A stretch of 7,220 nucleotides of DNA from an uncultured Ruminococcus sp. (GCA_902797065.1 CADBRK010000281.1:1-7220), one strand, 5' to 3'. Numbered from the stretch's first letter, positions 1 through 6,874 are shown. Made by a program: numbers and translations. The notes: generated by a model from the sequence alone, not told the origin.

Positions 1-1436
1 AGTATTATTCGGGGCTTATCGAGATCAGGAAGAACTTTGCGCCTTTTACCGATCCTACGGGCGAAGCTGCGAAGAACATCAAATTCATGGGCAACACGCC
101 GAAGGGCGTTATAGCCTACACATTAAAGAATACCATTACTGCAGGTACGCAGTGGAATACGGCGGCGGTGATCTTCAACGCTTCCGAAAATGACGAGACG
201 ATCACGTTATCGGGCGCAGATCTGCCCGAGGAGTGGGTCGTTGTTGTAAACGGCGACAGTGCTTCGATAAATGGTCTTGCTGTTGTCAACGAAAATACGG
301 TCACCGTTAAGCGCGGTACTGCTATGATGCTTGTTGACAAGAAAAGCTTTGACGACGCTGCGCTGAAGTCCGACAAAGGCAGCGTTGTTATAAAACATAT
401 CGACGCCGACAGCGGAGAGATCATCAAAACTCAGAATGTATCGGGCACAATAGGGAACAAGTATTCCGTAAAGCCCGACAGCAGTCTTTTGATGAACTAT
501 ACCTTTAAGAACGCAGAGGGCAGTACGCAGGGTACATACTCAGAGAGCGGTTCGGAGATCTCGCTTTATTACACGAAGTATAACGGTACTTTCGGTTCGG
601 CGGTCATCAGATTTGTCGACAGCAGCAGCGGCAAAGAACTTTGCGAATCCGTTACTCAGACAGGCAGAACGGGCGACAGATATTATACTGCGGAGATACC
701 CGCTATCAAGGGATATGCGCTTGACCTTACCGATTTGCCGAGAAACGGCGCAGGCAAATTTACGGACGGACAGACGGAGATCGTGTACAAATACTCTCCG
801 GTGGAGAATGAGCCGATCACTGTTCATTACTATAACGACAACGAGTGGAAAAACCTTACTCTTTATGCTTACGGCAACGGTACTCAGAACGGCAAAGAAA
901 CAAAAGAGCTTCTGGGCGCATGGCCGGGTACGCCTATGACCAACGACGGCGACGGCTGGTGGTCTGTTACGATACCTTCCGAAAGCACCAAGGGCGTTAC
1001 GGGCGTCAGAGTAATTGCCGCAAACGGAAACGCTCAGGACCCCGCAGCAGGCAACGAGGGCTACCGTGTTTCGGGCGATGTATGGATCAAAGACGGTCAT
1101 ACCGCAGATAAAAACGAAAAAGAAGTTGTAAGCTCGGGTAAGATAAATGTGATCTACGTTGATTATTCGGGTGCGGTTATTGATAAAGACGTTATCAACG
1201 GCGATATAGATATGGAATACAATATCGTTCCCAAAGAGTTCTTCGGATACGAGCTTGCAGATCATTCCGATAATATCGGAGGATTATATACGGCGGAGGA
1301 GATCAATGTTATCTTCAACTATCGCCCCGATTACGGAAAGAGCCTTATCGTATGGCTTGCCGCAGGCGGAGTTGCAGTTCTTGCAGGCGGTATCTCGGCG
1401 TTTATTCTGAGAAAAAAGAAAAACACACAGGTTTAA
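1..1436 (+). CDS. Membrane-anchored pullulanase-like protein, 3' part (start lies left of the window)
   Basis: The reading frame is open from the left edge (first full codon at 3) to TAA at 1434-1436, giving 477 visible residues. The first ~115 residues align with the C-terminal beta domain of the downstream pullulanase (YYSGLIEIRKNF here, YYKGCITLRKNF there), so the missing part is very probably a GH13 catalytic domain. Two MucBP-like domains follow (about 378-581 and 591-806), each starting VxxxxxD and ending in a YxY-type strand. Next is a CBM26-like starch-binding domain (about 813-1097) with the aromatic and WPGTPM motif, then a third MucBP-like domain (about 1137-1328). A 23-residue hydrophobic helix (1341-1409) and the tail RKKKNTQV end the protein. 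No LPxTG motif is present, so it should be held by the membrane helix with the domains outside. No dockerin is seen in the visible part. Catalytic residues lie outside the window, so pullulanase activity is inferred from the paralogue. Confidence 0.85.
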   Translation, partial: YYSGLIEIRKNFAPFTDPTGEAAKNIKFMGNTPKGVIAYTLKNTITAGTQWNTAAVIFNASENDETITLSGADLPEEWVVVVNGDSASINGLAVVNENTVTVKRGTAMMLVDKKSFDDAALKSDKGSVVIKHIDADSGEIIKTQNVSGTIGNKYSVKPDSSLLMNYTFKNAEGSTQGTYSESGSEISLYYTKYNGTFGSAVIRFVDSSSGKELCESVTQTGRTGDRYYTAEIPAIKGYALDLTDLPRNGAGKFTDGQTEIVYKYSPVENEPITVHYYNDNEWKNLTLYAYGNGTQNGKETKELLGAWPGTPMTNDGDGWWSVTIPSESTKGVTGVRVIAANGNAQDPAAGNEGYRVSGDVWIKDGHTADKNEKEVVSSGKINVIYVDYSGAVIDKDVINGDIDMEYNIVPKEFFGYELADHSDNIGGLYTAEEINVIFNYRPDYGKSLIVWLAAGGVAVLAGGISAFILRKKKNTQV

Positions 1437-1493
1437 CATCTGTTTATTTTGCGGAAAACAGGTCTAGATTCCGCTTAAATAAAAACAAATTAC

Positions 1494-1502
1494 AAGGAGG
1501 AA
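1494..1502 (+). promoter_or_regulatory. Ribosome binding site of the secreted pullulanase gene
   Basis: AAGGAGGAA, a near-perfect Shine-Dalgarno sequence, ends about 8-10 bases before ATG 1511. It fixes the start at 1511, although the frame stays open upstream to 1352. The upstream extension overlaps the previous gene, lacks such a site and would bury the signal peptide. Confidence 0.9.
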
Positions 1503-1510
1503 CAATTATT

Positions 1511-4500
1511 ATGAGATTCAAGAAGACTATGTCGCTCTTGATCGCTGCGGCAATGCTTGCGGGTACGTTTACCGCTGTCGGCAGTCTGCGTGCATATGCG
1601 GACGGAGAAGAAGACAGTACTCCTAAGAGTACCGATACTCTTACTGTCGGTGATTTTACAACATACCCGACCTATGCAGGCGGTGACCTCGGAGCAAACT
1701 ACAGTCCCGAACAGACTACCTTTAAGGTATGGGCACCGACTTCGACCGAAGTTGATCTGTATATGTTCAAGGACGGCGGAGAAGAGCAGGAGGAACCCAC
1801 CGACATACGCCCGATGACGCTTGACAAAACAACAGGTGTATGGACCGTAACGGTTACGGGCGATATTAAAAACACCTACTACACGTACTTTGTAAAGAAC
1901 GAGCTTAACCCCGACGGCGTTGAAGTAGTTGACATCTATGCGAAGGCAGCAGGCGTCAACGGCAACCGTGGTATGGTAGTCGATCTTGACTCAACAGACC
2001 CGACGGGCTGGGAGAACGACAAGCATGTAATGACAGACGAGCCGACAGACGCTACAGTCTGGGAAGTTCATATCAAGGATTTCTCTTATGATCCCGAATC
2101 GGGCGTAAGCGAAGCAAACAGAGGAAAGTACCTTGCTTTCACAGAGTTTGAAACTACTCTCAACAAGGCAGGCGACATCAAGACCTGTATGAATTACTTG
2201 AAAGACCTCGGTGTATCTTATGTTCAGATCAACCCGATGTATGACTTCGGTTCGGTTGACGAGGCAGGCGACGATACACAGTTCAACTGGGGTTACGATC
2301 CTAAGAACTACAACGTTCCCGAGGGTTCGTATTCTTCAAACCCGTATGACGGAAACGTAAGAATCAACGAGATGAAGCAGATGATACAGGCTCTCCACGA
2401 GAACGGCATCGGCGTTATCATGGACGTAGTTTACAACCATACATATGCTTCCGCAGATTCATGGTTCAACCTTACAGAGCCTAATTACTATTACAGACAG
2501 ACTGCTGCAGGCGGTTGGTCAAACGGTTCGGGCTGCGGCAACGACACAGCTTCCGAGCGAGAGATGTTCAAAAACTTCATGGTCGATTCGATCGTATACT
2601 GGACTAACGAGTATCATATCGACGGATTCAGATTTGACCTTATGGGTCTGCATGACTGCGACACGATGAACGCTATCCGTGATGAGCTTGACAAGATCGA
2701 CACAAGGATCATCACCTACGGCGAGGGCTGGGTACTCGGTACAACTGCCGACAAGAAAAACTGGGCAGGCAACAGAACACAGCTCTGCGAGCAGGCTAAG
2801 TGCAGAAGAGTAAGCGAGAGGATCGGCTTCTTTAACGATGACGCACGTGACGCTATCAAGGGTAAGGCTTTCGACGATCTTACATCTCCCGGATTTGCGT
2901 CCGACGAGAAGGGTTCGTTTGCATCAAAGCTTTACGACAGCATCAAGGGTCATTATGACGGTTCTTCAAACTGGAAAACTCAGGTTCCCGGACAGAACGT
3001 AATGTACTCCTGCTGTCATGATAACCAGACTCTTTATGACAGACTGGTTGCTTCGACATACGGCACCGATACCAATATGTACGGCGTGAGAAACGAAGTA
3101 TTTGCGGCTAACAACAAGCTTGCCGGAGCAATCGTTCTCACATCTCAGGGCATACCTTTCATGCTTGCAGGCGAAGAGTTTGCAAGAACAAAGTACGGCG
3201 ATCACAACAGCTACAAGTCCTCTCCGGACATCAATATGCTTGACTGGTCACGCGCCGCAGAGTTTGCAGATATAGTTTCTTACTATAAGGGCTGCATTAC
3301 TCTCAGAAAGAACTTCGACGCATTCTCCGACGGTACTCAGACCTCCGGTGAAGCTATGAAGAAGCTCGAAACACCCTCCGGTGTGATCGGATATTCGCTT
3401 GATAACCTTGCATCGGCAAAGGGTCAGTGGAACAACGTTGTTGTTTACTTCAACGGTACAATGGAAGATGTTGAGGTTACACTTCCCCAAATTACCGGCA
3501 GCGTAGGCGGTATGATGGGCGATCTTAACAAAGACGGTAAGGTTTCTTCCGCAGACGCGCTTATTATCCTCAGATATACGGTCAACCTCACACAGCTTGA
3601 CGAAAATCAGCTGCTGATGGGCGACGTGGATCTCGACGGCAAAGTTACCGCTAAGGACTCTATGCTTATCCAGAGAGCTTCCATAAATCTTGCAAAGCTT
3701 CCCGCTTCTCCGAGCGGCGAAGGTGATGCAGATGCATCAAATGAATACGTAGTAGTAGTTGACGATCAGACGGCAGGTCTTGCAGCTATCAGAACCGTAT
3801 CGGGTACAACTACACTTACAAAGAACTCCGCGCTTATTCTTGTTCCGAAGGACAGCTATGACGCAGCAGGTCTTAAGGATGAAGACACGGCATATGTTGA
3901 GGTAAAGCATGTTGACAAAGCAACAGGCGAGGTATTCTATCAGACTACTATCAAGGGTAAAGAAGGTCAGGGTTACGCAACAAGTCCTGCTTCTGATCTT
4001 GCAGTAGAGTATGATGTTGATTCGACATCCGATAATACGACAGGAAAAATGACAGCAGGCACAACGACTGTTTATTATTACTATGTACCGTTCCCGGGCG
4101 GAATAGGAACAGTTACGGTTAAGCACGTTGATCAGGACGGCAAGGCTCTCGCTGATCCGACAACAACACGAGCAAGAAACGGTGATCAATACACAACTTC
4201 GTTCAAGAACTTCCCATGGTACGATCTTGACAATGATAAGTATCCCGCAAATGCGGAGGGTACATATGACGGAGATTCCGAGGTCGTTTATACCTATATC
4301 TACAATAAGCCCGAAAGAACAGAAGAACCTGTTCAGTCTACAATGCACCTCAAGATAACAGGCGAGGACTTCCATCCGAACTTCTACATCTGGGATCCCG
4401 ATCTCCCGACAGGACAGAAGCTTCCTCAGCAGAAGGATTGGCCGGGCAACAAGCTCACCAAGGACGCAAACGGCTGGTACAGCTTCACATTCGACAACTA

Positions 4501-4999
4501 CAATACATATTGCTGGATCGTAAACGGCGATAACGGACAGACAGCAGATATGGTAGGTTCGGGCGATCTGTGGCTCGTTGCAGACAGCTCGCCGCAGAGC
4601 ATTAAGGTTTATAAGGAAAATCCGTTCGGCGACGACGATAAGCCCGCAGAAGGCGGCGCTGCGGTTGATACTGTGGATCTTCCCGAGAGAAGCACCGAGC
4701 TTGTTAAGTCTACGATCCATGTTAAGGTTGAGGACGCTAAGTTCAAGCCCTGCATCTATATCTGGGATCCCAATAAAGCAGCTCTTCCCCAAGAAAAAAA
4801 GTGGCCGGGCGTTAAGCTTACAGAGGCTGATGACGAAGGCTGGTATACTTTCGAGTTTGAAAACTATAACGACTATAACTGGATCTTAAATGACGGCAAC
4901 GGTGTTCAGACTGATGATAACGAGCATGCTTCCGGCGATATATGGGTAGTAGCTCACGGTTCGGCTTCCAAGGTTACGGTTACCAAAGAAAAGCCCTGA
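1511..4999 (+). CDS. Secreted type I pullulanase with an internal dockerin and two CBM26-like domains
   Basis: The 1162-residue enzyme should hydrolyse alpha-1,6 branch points of starch outside the cell. Residues 1-30 are a signal peptide (MRFKK, hydrophobic core, cut after AYA). A CBM48-like N-terminal region (about 58-130, with FKVWAPTS) precedes the GH13 barrel. The type I signature YNWGYDP is present as FNWGYDP (258-264). GH13 regions are intact: DVVYNH (305-310), GFRFD with nucleophile D376, YGEGW with acid/base E405, and CCHDN with H503 and D504. The C-terminal beta domain (about 590-790) is interrupted by a dockerin (about 668-731). Two MucBP-like domains (about 794-859 and 866-931) and two CBM26-like domains (about 941-1033 and 1064-1156) follow. 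There is no C-terminal anchor, and it ends in tandem stops TGA TGA. It lies 74 bases after a paralogue on the same strand and may be co-transcribed with it. The family is GH13, probably subfamily 14; exact linkage preference cannot be read from sequence. Confidence 0.95.
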   Translation: MRFKKTMSLLIAAAMLAGTFTAVGSLRAYADGEEDSTPKSTDTLTVGDFTTYPTYAGGDLGANYSPEQTTFKVWAPTSTEVDLYMFKDGGEEQEEPTDIRPMTLDKTTGVWTVTVTGDIKNTYYTYFVKNELNPDGVEVVDIYAKAAGVNGNRGMVVDLDSTDPTGWENDKHVMTDEPTDATVWEVHIKDFSYDPESGVSEANRGKYLAFTEFETTLNKAGDIKTCMNYLKDLGVSYVQINPMYDFGSVDEAGDDTQFNWGYDPKNYNVPEGSYSSNPYDGNVRINEMKQMIQALHENGIGVIMDVVYNHTYASADSWFNLTEPNYYYRQTAAGGWSNGSGCGNDTASEREMFKNFMVDSIVYWTNEYHIDGFRFDLMGLHDCDTMNAIRDELDKIDTRIITYGEGWVLGTTADKKNWAGNRTQLCEQAKCRRVSERIGFFNDDARDAIKGKAFDDLTSPGFASDEKGSFASKLYDSIKGHYDGSSNWKTQVPGQNVMYSCCHDNQTLYDRLVASTYGTDTNMYGVRNEVFAANNKLAGAIVLTSQGIPFMLAGEEFARTKYGDHNSYKSSPDINMLDWSRAAEFADIVSYYKGCITLRKNFDAFSDGTQTSGEAMKKLETPSGVIGYSLDNLASAKGQWNNVVVYFNGTMEDVEVTLPQITGSVGGMMGDLNKDGKVSSADALIILRYTVNLTQLDENQLLMGDVDLDGKVTAKDSMLIQRASINLAKLPASPSGEGDADASNEYVVVVDDQTAGLAAIRTVSGTTTLTKNSALILVPKDSYDAAGLKDEDTAYVEVKHVDKATGEVFYQTTIKGKEGQGYATSPASDLAVEYDVDSTSDNTTGKMTAGTTTVYYYYVPFPGGIGTVTVKHVDQDGKALADPTTTRARNGDQYTTSFKNFPWYDLDNDKYPANAEGTYDGDSEVVYTYIYNKPERTEEPVQSTMHLKITGEDFHPNFYIWDPDLPTGQKLPQQKDWPGNKLTKDANGWYSFTFDNYNTYCWIVNGDNGQTADMVGSGDLWLVADSSPQSIKVYKENPFGDDDKPAEGGAAVDTVDLPERSTELVKSTIHVKVEDAKFKPCIYIWDPNKAALPQEKKWPGVKLTEADDEGWYTFEFENYNDYNWILNDGNGVQTDDNEHASGDIWVVAHGSASKVTVTKEKP
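3512..3703 (+). other. Dockerin domain encoded inside the pullulanase
   Basis: Two duplicated F-hand-like Ca-binding loops are visible. The first is DLNKDGKVSSAD (residues 671-682) and the second DVDLDGKVTAKD (705-716). Both have acidic or Asn residues at loop positions 1, 3, 5 and 12 and Gly at 6, and each is followed by a helix (LIILRYTVNL and MLIQRASINL). Dockerins bind cohesin modules of scaffold proteins, so this enzyme should join a cell-surface or free complex. The residues at the usual recognition positions 10/11 differ between repeats (SA and AK), so the two binding faces are not equivalent. Flanking linkers are Gly/Ser-rich (ITGSVGG before, ASPSGEG after). No cohesin gene lies in this window. 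Confidence 0.92.
4313..4978 (+). repeat. Tandem duplicated linker plus CBM26-like unit (two copies of about 124 codons)
   Basis: Within the pullulanase, copy 1 starts at ERTEEPVQST (residue 935) and copy 2 at ERSTELVKST (residue 1059). The copies share the linker, the motif YIWDP, the WPG motif (W977 and W1098), a GWY motif (W989 and W1111) and a conserved Trp before a short Asn/Gly turn (W1002 and W1124). These Trp and Tyr residues are the expected sugar-stacking positions of a CBM26-like starch-binding domain. The copies have diverged clearly at protein level, so the duplication is not recent. Family assignment is by motif recognition only; CBM25 or another starch-binding family is the alternative. 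Confidence 0.75.
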
Positions 5000-5047
5000 T
5001 GACGCTTTTCTGCCGAGTGATAAATGACAGATAATTGACAGAATAAT

Positions 5048-5084
5048 GGTTGGCGGTGTGCTTATGCATATCGCCAATCTTTCT
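5048..5084 (+). terminator. Intrinsic terminator after the pullulanase gene
   Basis: GGTTGGCGGTGTGC (5048-5061) pairs over all 14 positions with GCATATCGCCAATC (5066-5079), counting three G-U pairs. The loop is TTAT and the 3' side is followed by TTTCT. It begins 48 bases after the stop codon and separates the pullulanase unit from the sigma factor operon. Confidence 0.85.
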
Positions 5085-5241
5085 AGCTTTGGAAAGAGAA
5101 AGTTGATCCCGAGGGACAAGAGTTCCGCCGTATCGCAAGCCTGAGAAATGAATCGCCCTTCACCCGCCCGTCTGCTTAGTGTTTAACGAAAACTATGACA
5201 GAGTATCGACCGCGTCCGTTTGGCTGCAGGCTGTACGCTTA
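5085..5241 (+). other. Spacer between terminator and sigma operon promoter, no gene seen
   Basis: Forward frames are short and broken by stops, and no recognisable protein, tRNA or riboswitch core is visible. The only structure noted is a small TCCC/GGGA stem near 5107-5116. The stretch is less AT-rich than the promoter that follows. Confidence 0.5.
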
Positions 5242-5270
5242 TTGACATAAACGGTATTTTCATTTATAAT
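5242..5270 (+). promoter_or_regulatory. Housekeeping (sigma-A type) promoter of the sigma/anti-sigma/GGDEF operon
   Basis: TTGACA (5242-5247) and TATAAT (5265-5270) are both exact consensus and are separated by the ideal 17 bases. Transcription should start near 5276-5278, leaving a leader of about 53 bases before the TTG start codon at 5330. This is a housekeeping promoter, not an ECF-type one. Confidence 0.92.
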
Positions 5271-5311
5271 GTAAAATGTACCGGGCAATAAGCAAACGGA
5301 ACAGGGCTTTG

Positions 5312-5318
5312 AAGGAGG
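5312..5318 (+). promoter_or_regulatory. Ribosome binding site supporting a TTG start
   Basis: AAGGAGG lies 11 bases before TTG 5330. The next in-frame ATG, at 5348, is 29 bases away and would remove the beginning of sigma region 2, so TTG is the better start. Confidence 0.75.
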
Positions 5319-5329
5319 CGGTTGCATAA

Positions 5330-5842
5330 TTGAACGAACAATACGAGATGATATATACAAAGTATTATAACCGTGTTTTCTTCTTCCTGAATAAGCTGTG
5401 CTCCGACTGTGTTCTTGCGGAGGATCTGACTCAGGAGACGTTCTATCAGATGTTCCTGTCTGTCGATAAATTCAGGGGAGAGAGCGATATTTACACCTTT
5501 ATCATCGCCGTCGCCAAGCATACATATCTGAAATATCTGCGCAAAAACAAGCATTATGTTAATACGGTGAGCCTTGCAGACCTTGAGGAGTTTCTCTCGG
5601 ATAACGAGGAGTATTCGCCGCATTATATCTTTGAATACGAGGACGAGAAAGCCAATATAAGAGCACTGCTCGAAAAGCTTCCCGAGAAGTACAGAGATGT
5701 TATTATGTACCGCATATATGCCGATATGACCTATGCGCAGACAGCCAAAGCGATGGGCATTACGGAGAACTCCGCAAAGGTGCTGTTTTTCAGAGCAAAG
5801 AAAAAGCTGATGGAGGATTTACAAAATGGAGATTACCTGTGA
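5330..5842 (+). CDS. ECF-type sigma-70 family RNA polymerase sigma factor
   Basis: The 170-residue protein has only sigma regions 2 and 4, as in extracytoplasmic-function sigma factors. Region 2 spans about residues 7-75, with AEDLTQETFYQMF and the helix leading to KYLRKNK. The usual Trp of the WL-x-IA-x-N motif is replaced (YTFIIAVAKH). A variable acidic linker (about 80-108) follows. Region 4 spans about 110-162 (LEKLPEKYRDVI, then the helix-turn-helix from TYAQTAKAMGITENSAKV to RAKKKL). It should direct RNA polymerase to a set of promoters when freed from its partner, the next gene, whose start overlaps this gene by 17 bases. The start codon is TTG. Its target promoters cannot be read from this window. 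Confidence 0.93.
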   Translation: MNEQYEMIYTKYYNRVFFFLNKLCSDCVLAEDLTQETFYQMFLSVDKFRGESDIYTFIIAVAKHTYLKYLRKNKHYVNTVSLADLEEFLSDNEEYSPHYIFEYEDEKANIRALLEKLPEKYRDVIMYRIYADMTYAQTAKAMGITENSAKVLFFRAKKKLMEDLQNGDYL

Positions 5843-6170
5843 CATAGTGACCGATCTTGTGGACGTGTATACAAACAACGTTGCAAGCGAAGATACTGTT
5901 AATGCGGTGAAGGAACATCTGAAAACCTGCCCCGAATGCCGCAGACACTATGAAGAATATAAACGGAATATCGAGAGCGAACGGAAGAACAAGGTGTTCG
6001 TGACCGAAAAATCGCCCGGGCTGAATGAGGAGATCATACTTGAGAGCATGAATAAACTCTCGAAGAGACTCAAAACAAGGAGAACCATACGCAATATCAC
6101 AAGCGTTTTTGCGGTGGTTGTAAGCCTTGTTGTTCTGCTGAAGGGCTTTTTCGGAGAAGATCGTGACTGA
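5826..6170 (+). CDS. Zinc-finger membrane anti-sigma factor
   Basis: The 114-residue protein overlaps the end of the sigma gene and has its own GGAGG site (5812-5816, 9 bases before ATG). Residues 1-45 look like a zinc-binding anti-sigma domain: H31-x3-C35-x2-C38 within HLKTCPECRRHYEEY, with C5 placed as a possible fourth ligand. A charged stretch (about 45-88) leads to one membrane helix (about 90-109, SVFAVVVSLVVLLKGFF), and only five residues (GEDRD) follow. It should hold the sigma factor at the membrane until a signal releases it. With almost nothing outside the membrane, sensing must use the helix, the zinc site or another protein. Confidence 0.88.
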   Translation: MEITCDIVTDLVDVYTNNVASEDTVNAVKEHLKTCPECRRHYEEYKRNIESERKNKVFVTEKSPGLNEEIILESMNKLSKRLKTRRTIRNITSVFAVVVSLVVLLKGFFGEDRD

Positions 6171-6187
6171 TCGAATCAATTTTGAGT

Positions 6188-6193
6188 GAGGGG
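6188..6193 (+). promoter_or_regulatory. Ribosome binding site that decides the GGDEF gene start
   Basis: GAGGGG lies 6 bases before ATG 6200. An in-frame TTG at 6182 lies before this site and has no comparable one of its own, so ATG 6200 is preferred. Confidence 0.75.
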
Positions 6194-6199
6194 ATATTT

Positions 6200-6829
6200 A
6201 TGAGCGGTACGCAAATGGTTGAGTTTATTCTGGTGAGTGTGATCGCAGTGCTGTTTTGCTTTCTGACGATCTACTGCGCCGTGACCAAGAGAAAACAAAA
6301 GAAAATGTATGAACGAAGGATAAAGGTACTCGAAAAAGAGCTTCGCTACGACGACCTTACGGGCATCCTGACAAGAAGATCGTTTATAAGTGAAGCCGGT
6401 GCGGAGATCGCCGCCAACGGCGTGGGTACGCTGCTTATATTCGATATAAACGGGTTCAAGAAGGTCAACGATACGTATGGGCATATTGCCGGCGACGAGC
6501 TTATCAAGCGCTATGCCGCAAGACTCGAAAAGGCTTTCGGCAAGGAGAACACCGGCAGACTCGGCGGAGATGAATTCGTTGTTTTTGTCAAGGGAGAATG
6601 CGACAAGGAGAAGATCGCCTCGACTGTCAGGAAATCGGGCGTGATCTCTTTCACCGATAAGCAGACCAAGGTGGAAATAACGTCGTGCTGCGGCGCCGCA
6701 CTTTGCAGAAGCTGCCGTGATCTGTTTGAGACGCTGTATGACAAGGCGGATAAAGCGCTGTACCGCTCGAAAGCGGAGGGCGTGCCGGTAACGTATTATA
6801 CCGAGGAGTTAGATGAGAAAACGGAATGA
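6200..6829 (+). CDS. Small membrane GGDEF protein, probable diguanylate cyclase
   Basis: The 209-residue protein has one membrane helix (about 7-29), a short basic, helical linker (30-49) and a GGDEF domain (about 50-200). Visible family marks are DDLTGILTRRSF (51-62), FDINGFKKVNDTYGH (81-95) with expected metal- and GTP-contacting D82, N90 and D99, the signature GGDEF (122-126), and DKADKALYRSKAEG (181-194). All residues expected for c-di-GMP synthesis from two GTP appear present. The inhibitory RxxD site expected five residues before the signature reads FGKE, so product inhibition through that site seems absent. Four Cys (163, 164, 169, 172) cluster where most relatives have an SIGVA-like strand. 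There is no sensor domain beyond the helix. The gene starts 29 bases after the anti-sigma gene, so it is likely the third gene of that operon. Confidence 0.93.
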   Translation: MSGTQMVEFILVSVIAVLFCFLTIYCAVTKRKQKKMYERRIKVLEKELRYDDLTGILTRRSFISEAGAEIAANGVGTLLIFDINGFKKVNDTYGHIAGDELIKRYAARLEKAFGKENTGRLGGDEFVVFVKGECDKEKIASTVRKSGVISFTDKQTKVEITSCCGAALCRSCRDLFETLYDKADKALYRSKAEGVPVTYYTEELDEKTE

Positions 6830-6874
6830 CGGCGGGAAGAGATTACTTTTCATGAGAGACTCGGTCTGCCGTCC

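Noticed and set aside
540..1265. Long open frame on the minus strand opposite the first pullulanase-like gene
   Set aside because: It is antisense to a well-supported coding sequence, is rich in Arg, Val and Cys with no recognisable domain, and mirrors the codon use of the plus strand.
1441..1470. Catabolite-control (cre-like) operator around TTGCGGAAAACAGG
   Set aside because: It fails at the central CG and flanking A positions of the CcpA consensus.
1440..1474. Possible terminator between the two pullulanase genes (CTGTTT/AAACAG and GCGGAA/TTCCGC stems)
   Set aside because: The two six-base stems compete with each other, have loops of 10-12 bases and are not followed by a T-run.
1352..1510. 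Upstream extension of the pullulanase frame
   Set aside because: It overlaps the previous gene in another frame, has no ribosome binding site, and would place 53 residues before an obvious signal peptide. ATG 1511 with AAGGAGGAA is correct.
3737..4792. 351-codon open frame on the minus strand opposite the pullulanase C-terminus
   Set aside because: It lies wholly inside a clear plus-strand gene with MucBP-like and CBM domains. Its Ile/Cys/Arg-rich translation matches no family, so it is a codon-bias shadow.
5035..5068. TTGACA after the pullulanase gene as a promoter
   Set aside because: No acceptable -10 box lies at 16-18 bases, and the downstream bases form the terminator stem.
5189..5216. 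ECF-type autoregulated promoter (AAAAC, then CGTC)
   Set aside because: The spacing is 19 bases where about 16-17 is expected, and a perfect housekeeping promoter lies just downstream.
5085..5241. c-di-GMP (GEMM) riboswitch upstream of the GGDEF operon, suggested by a CGCAAGCCT stretch
   Set aside because: The conserved GEMM core and its paired elements are missing, and the stretch lies upstream of the promoter, so it would not be in the transcript.
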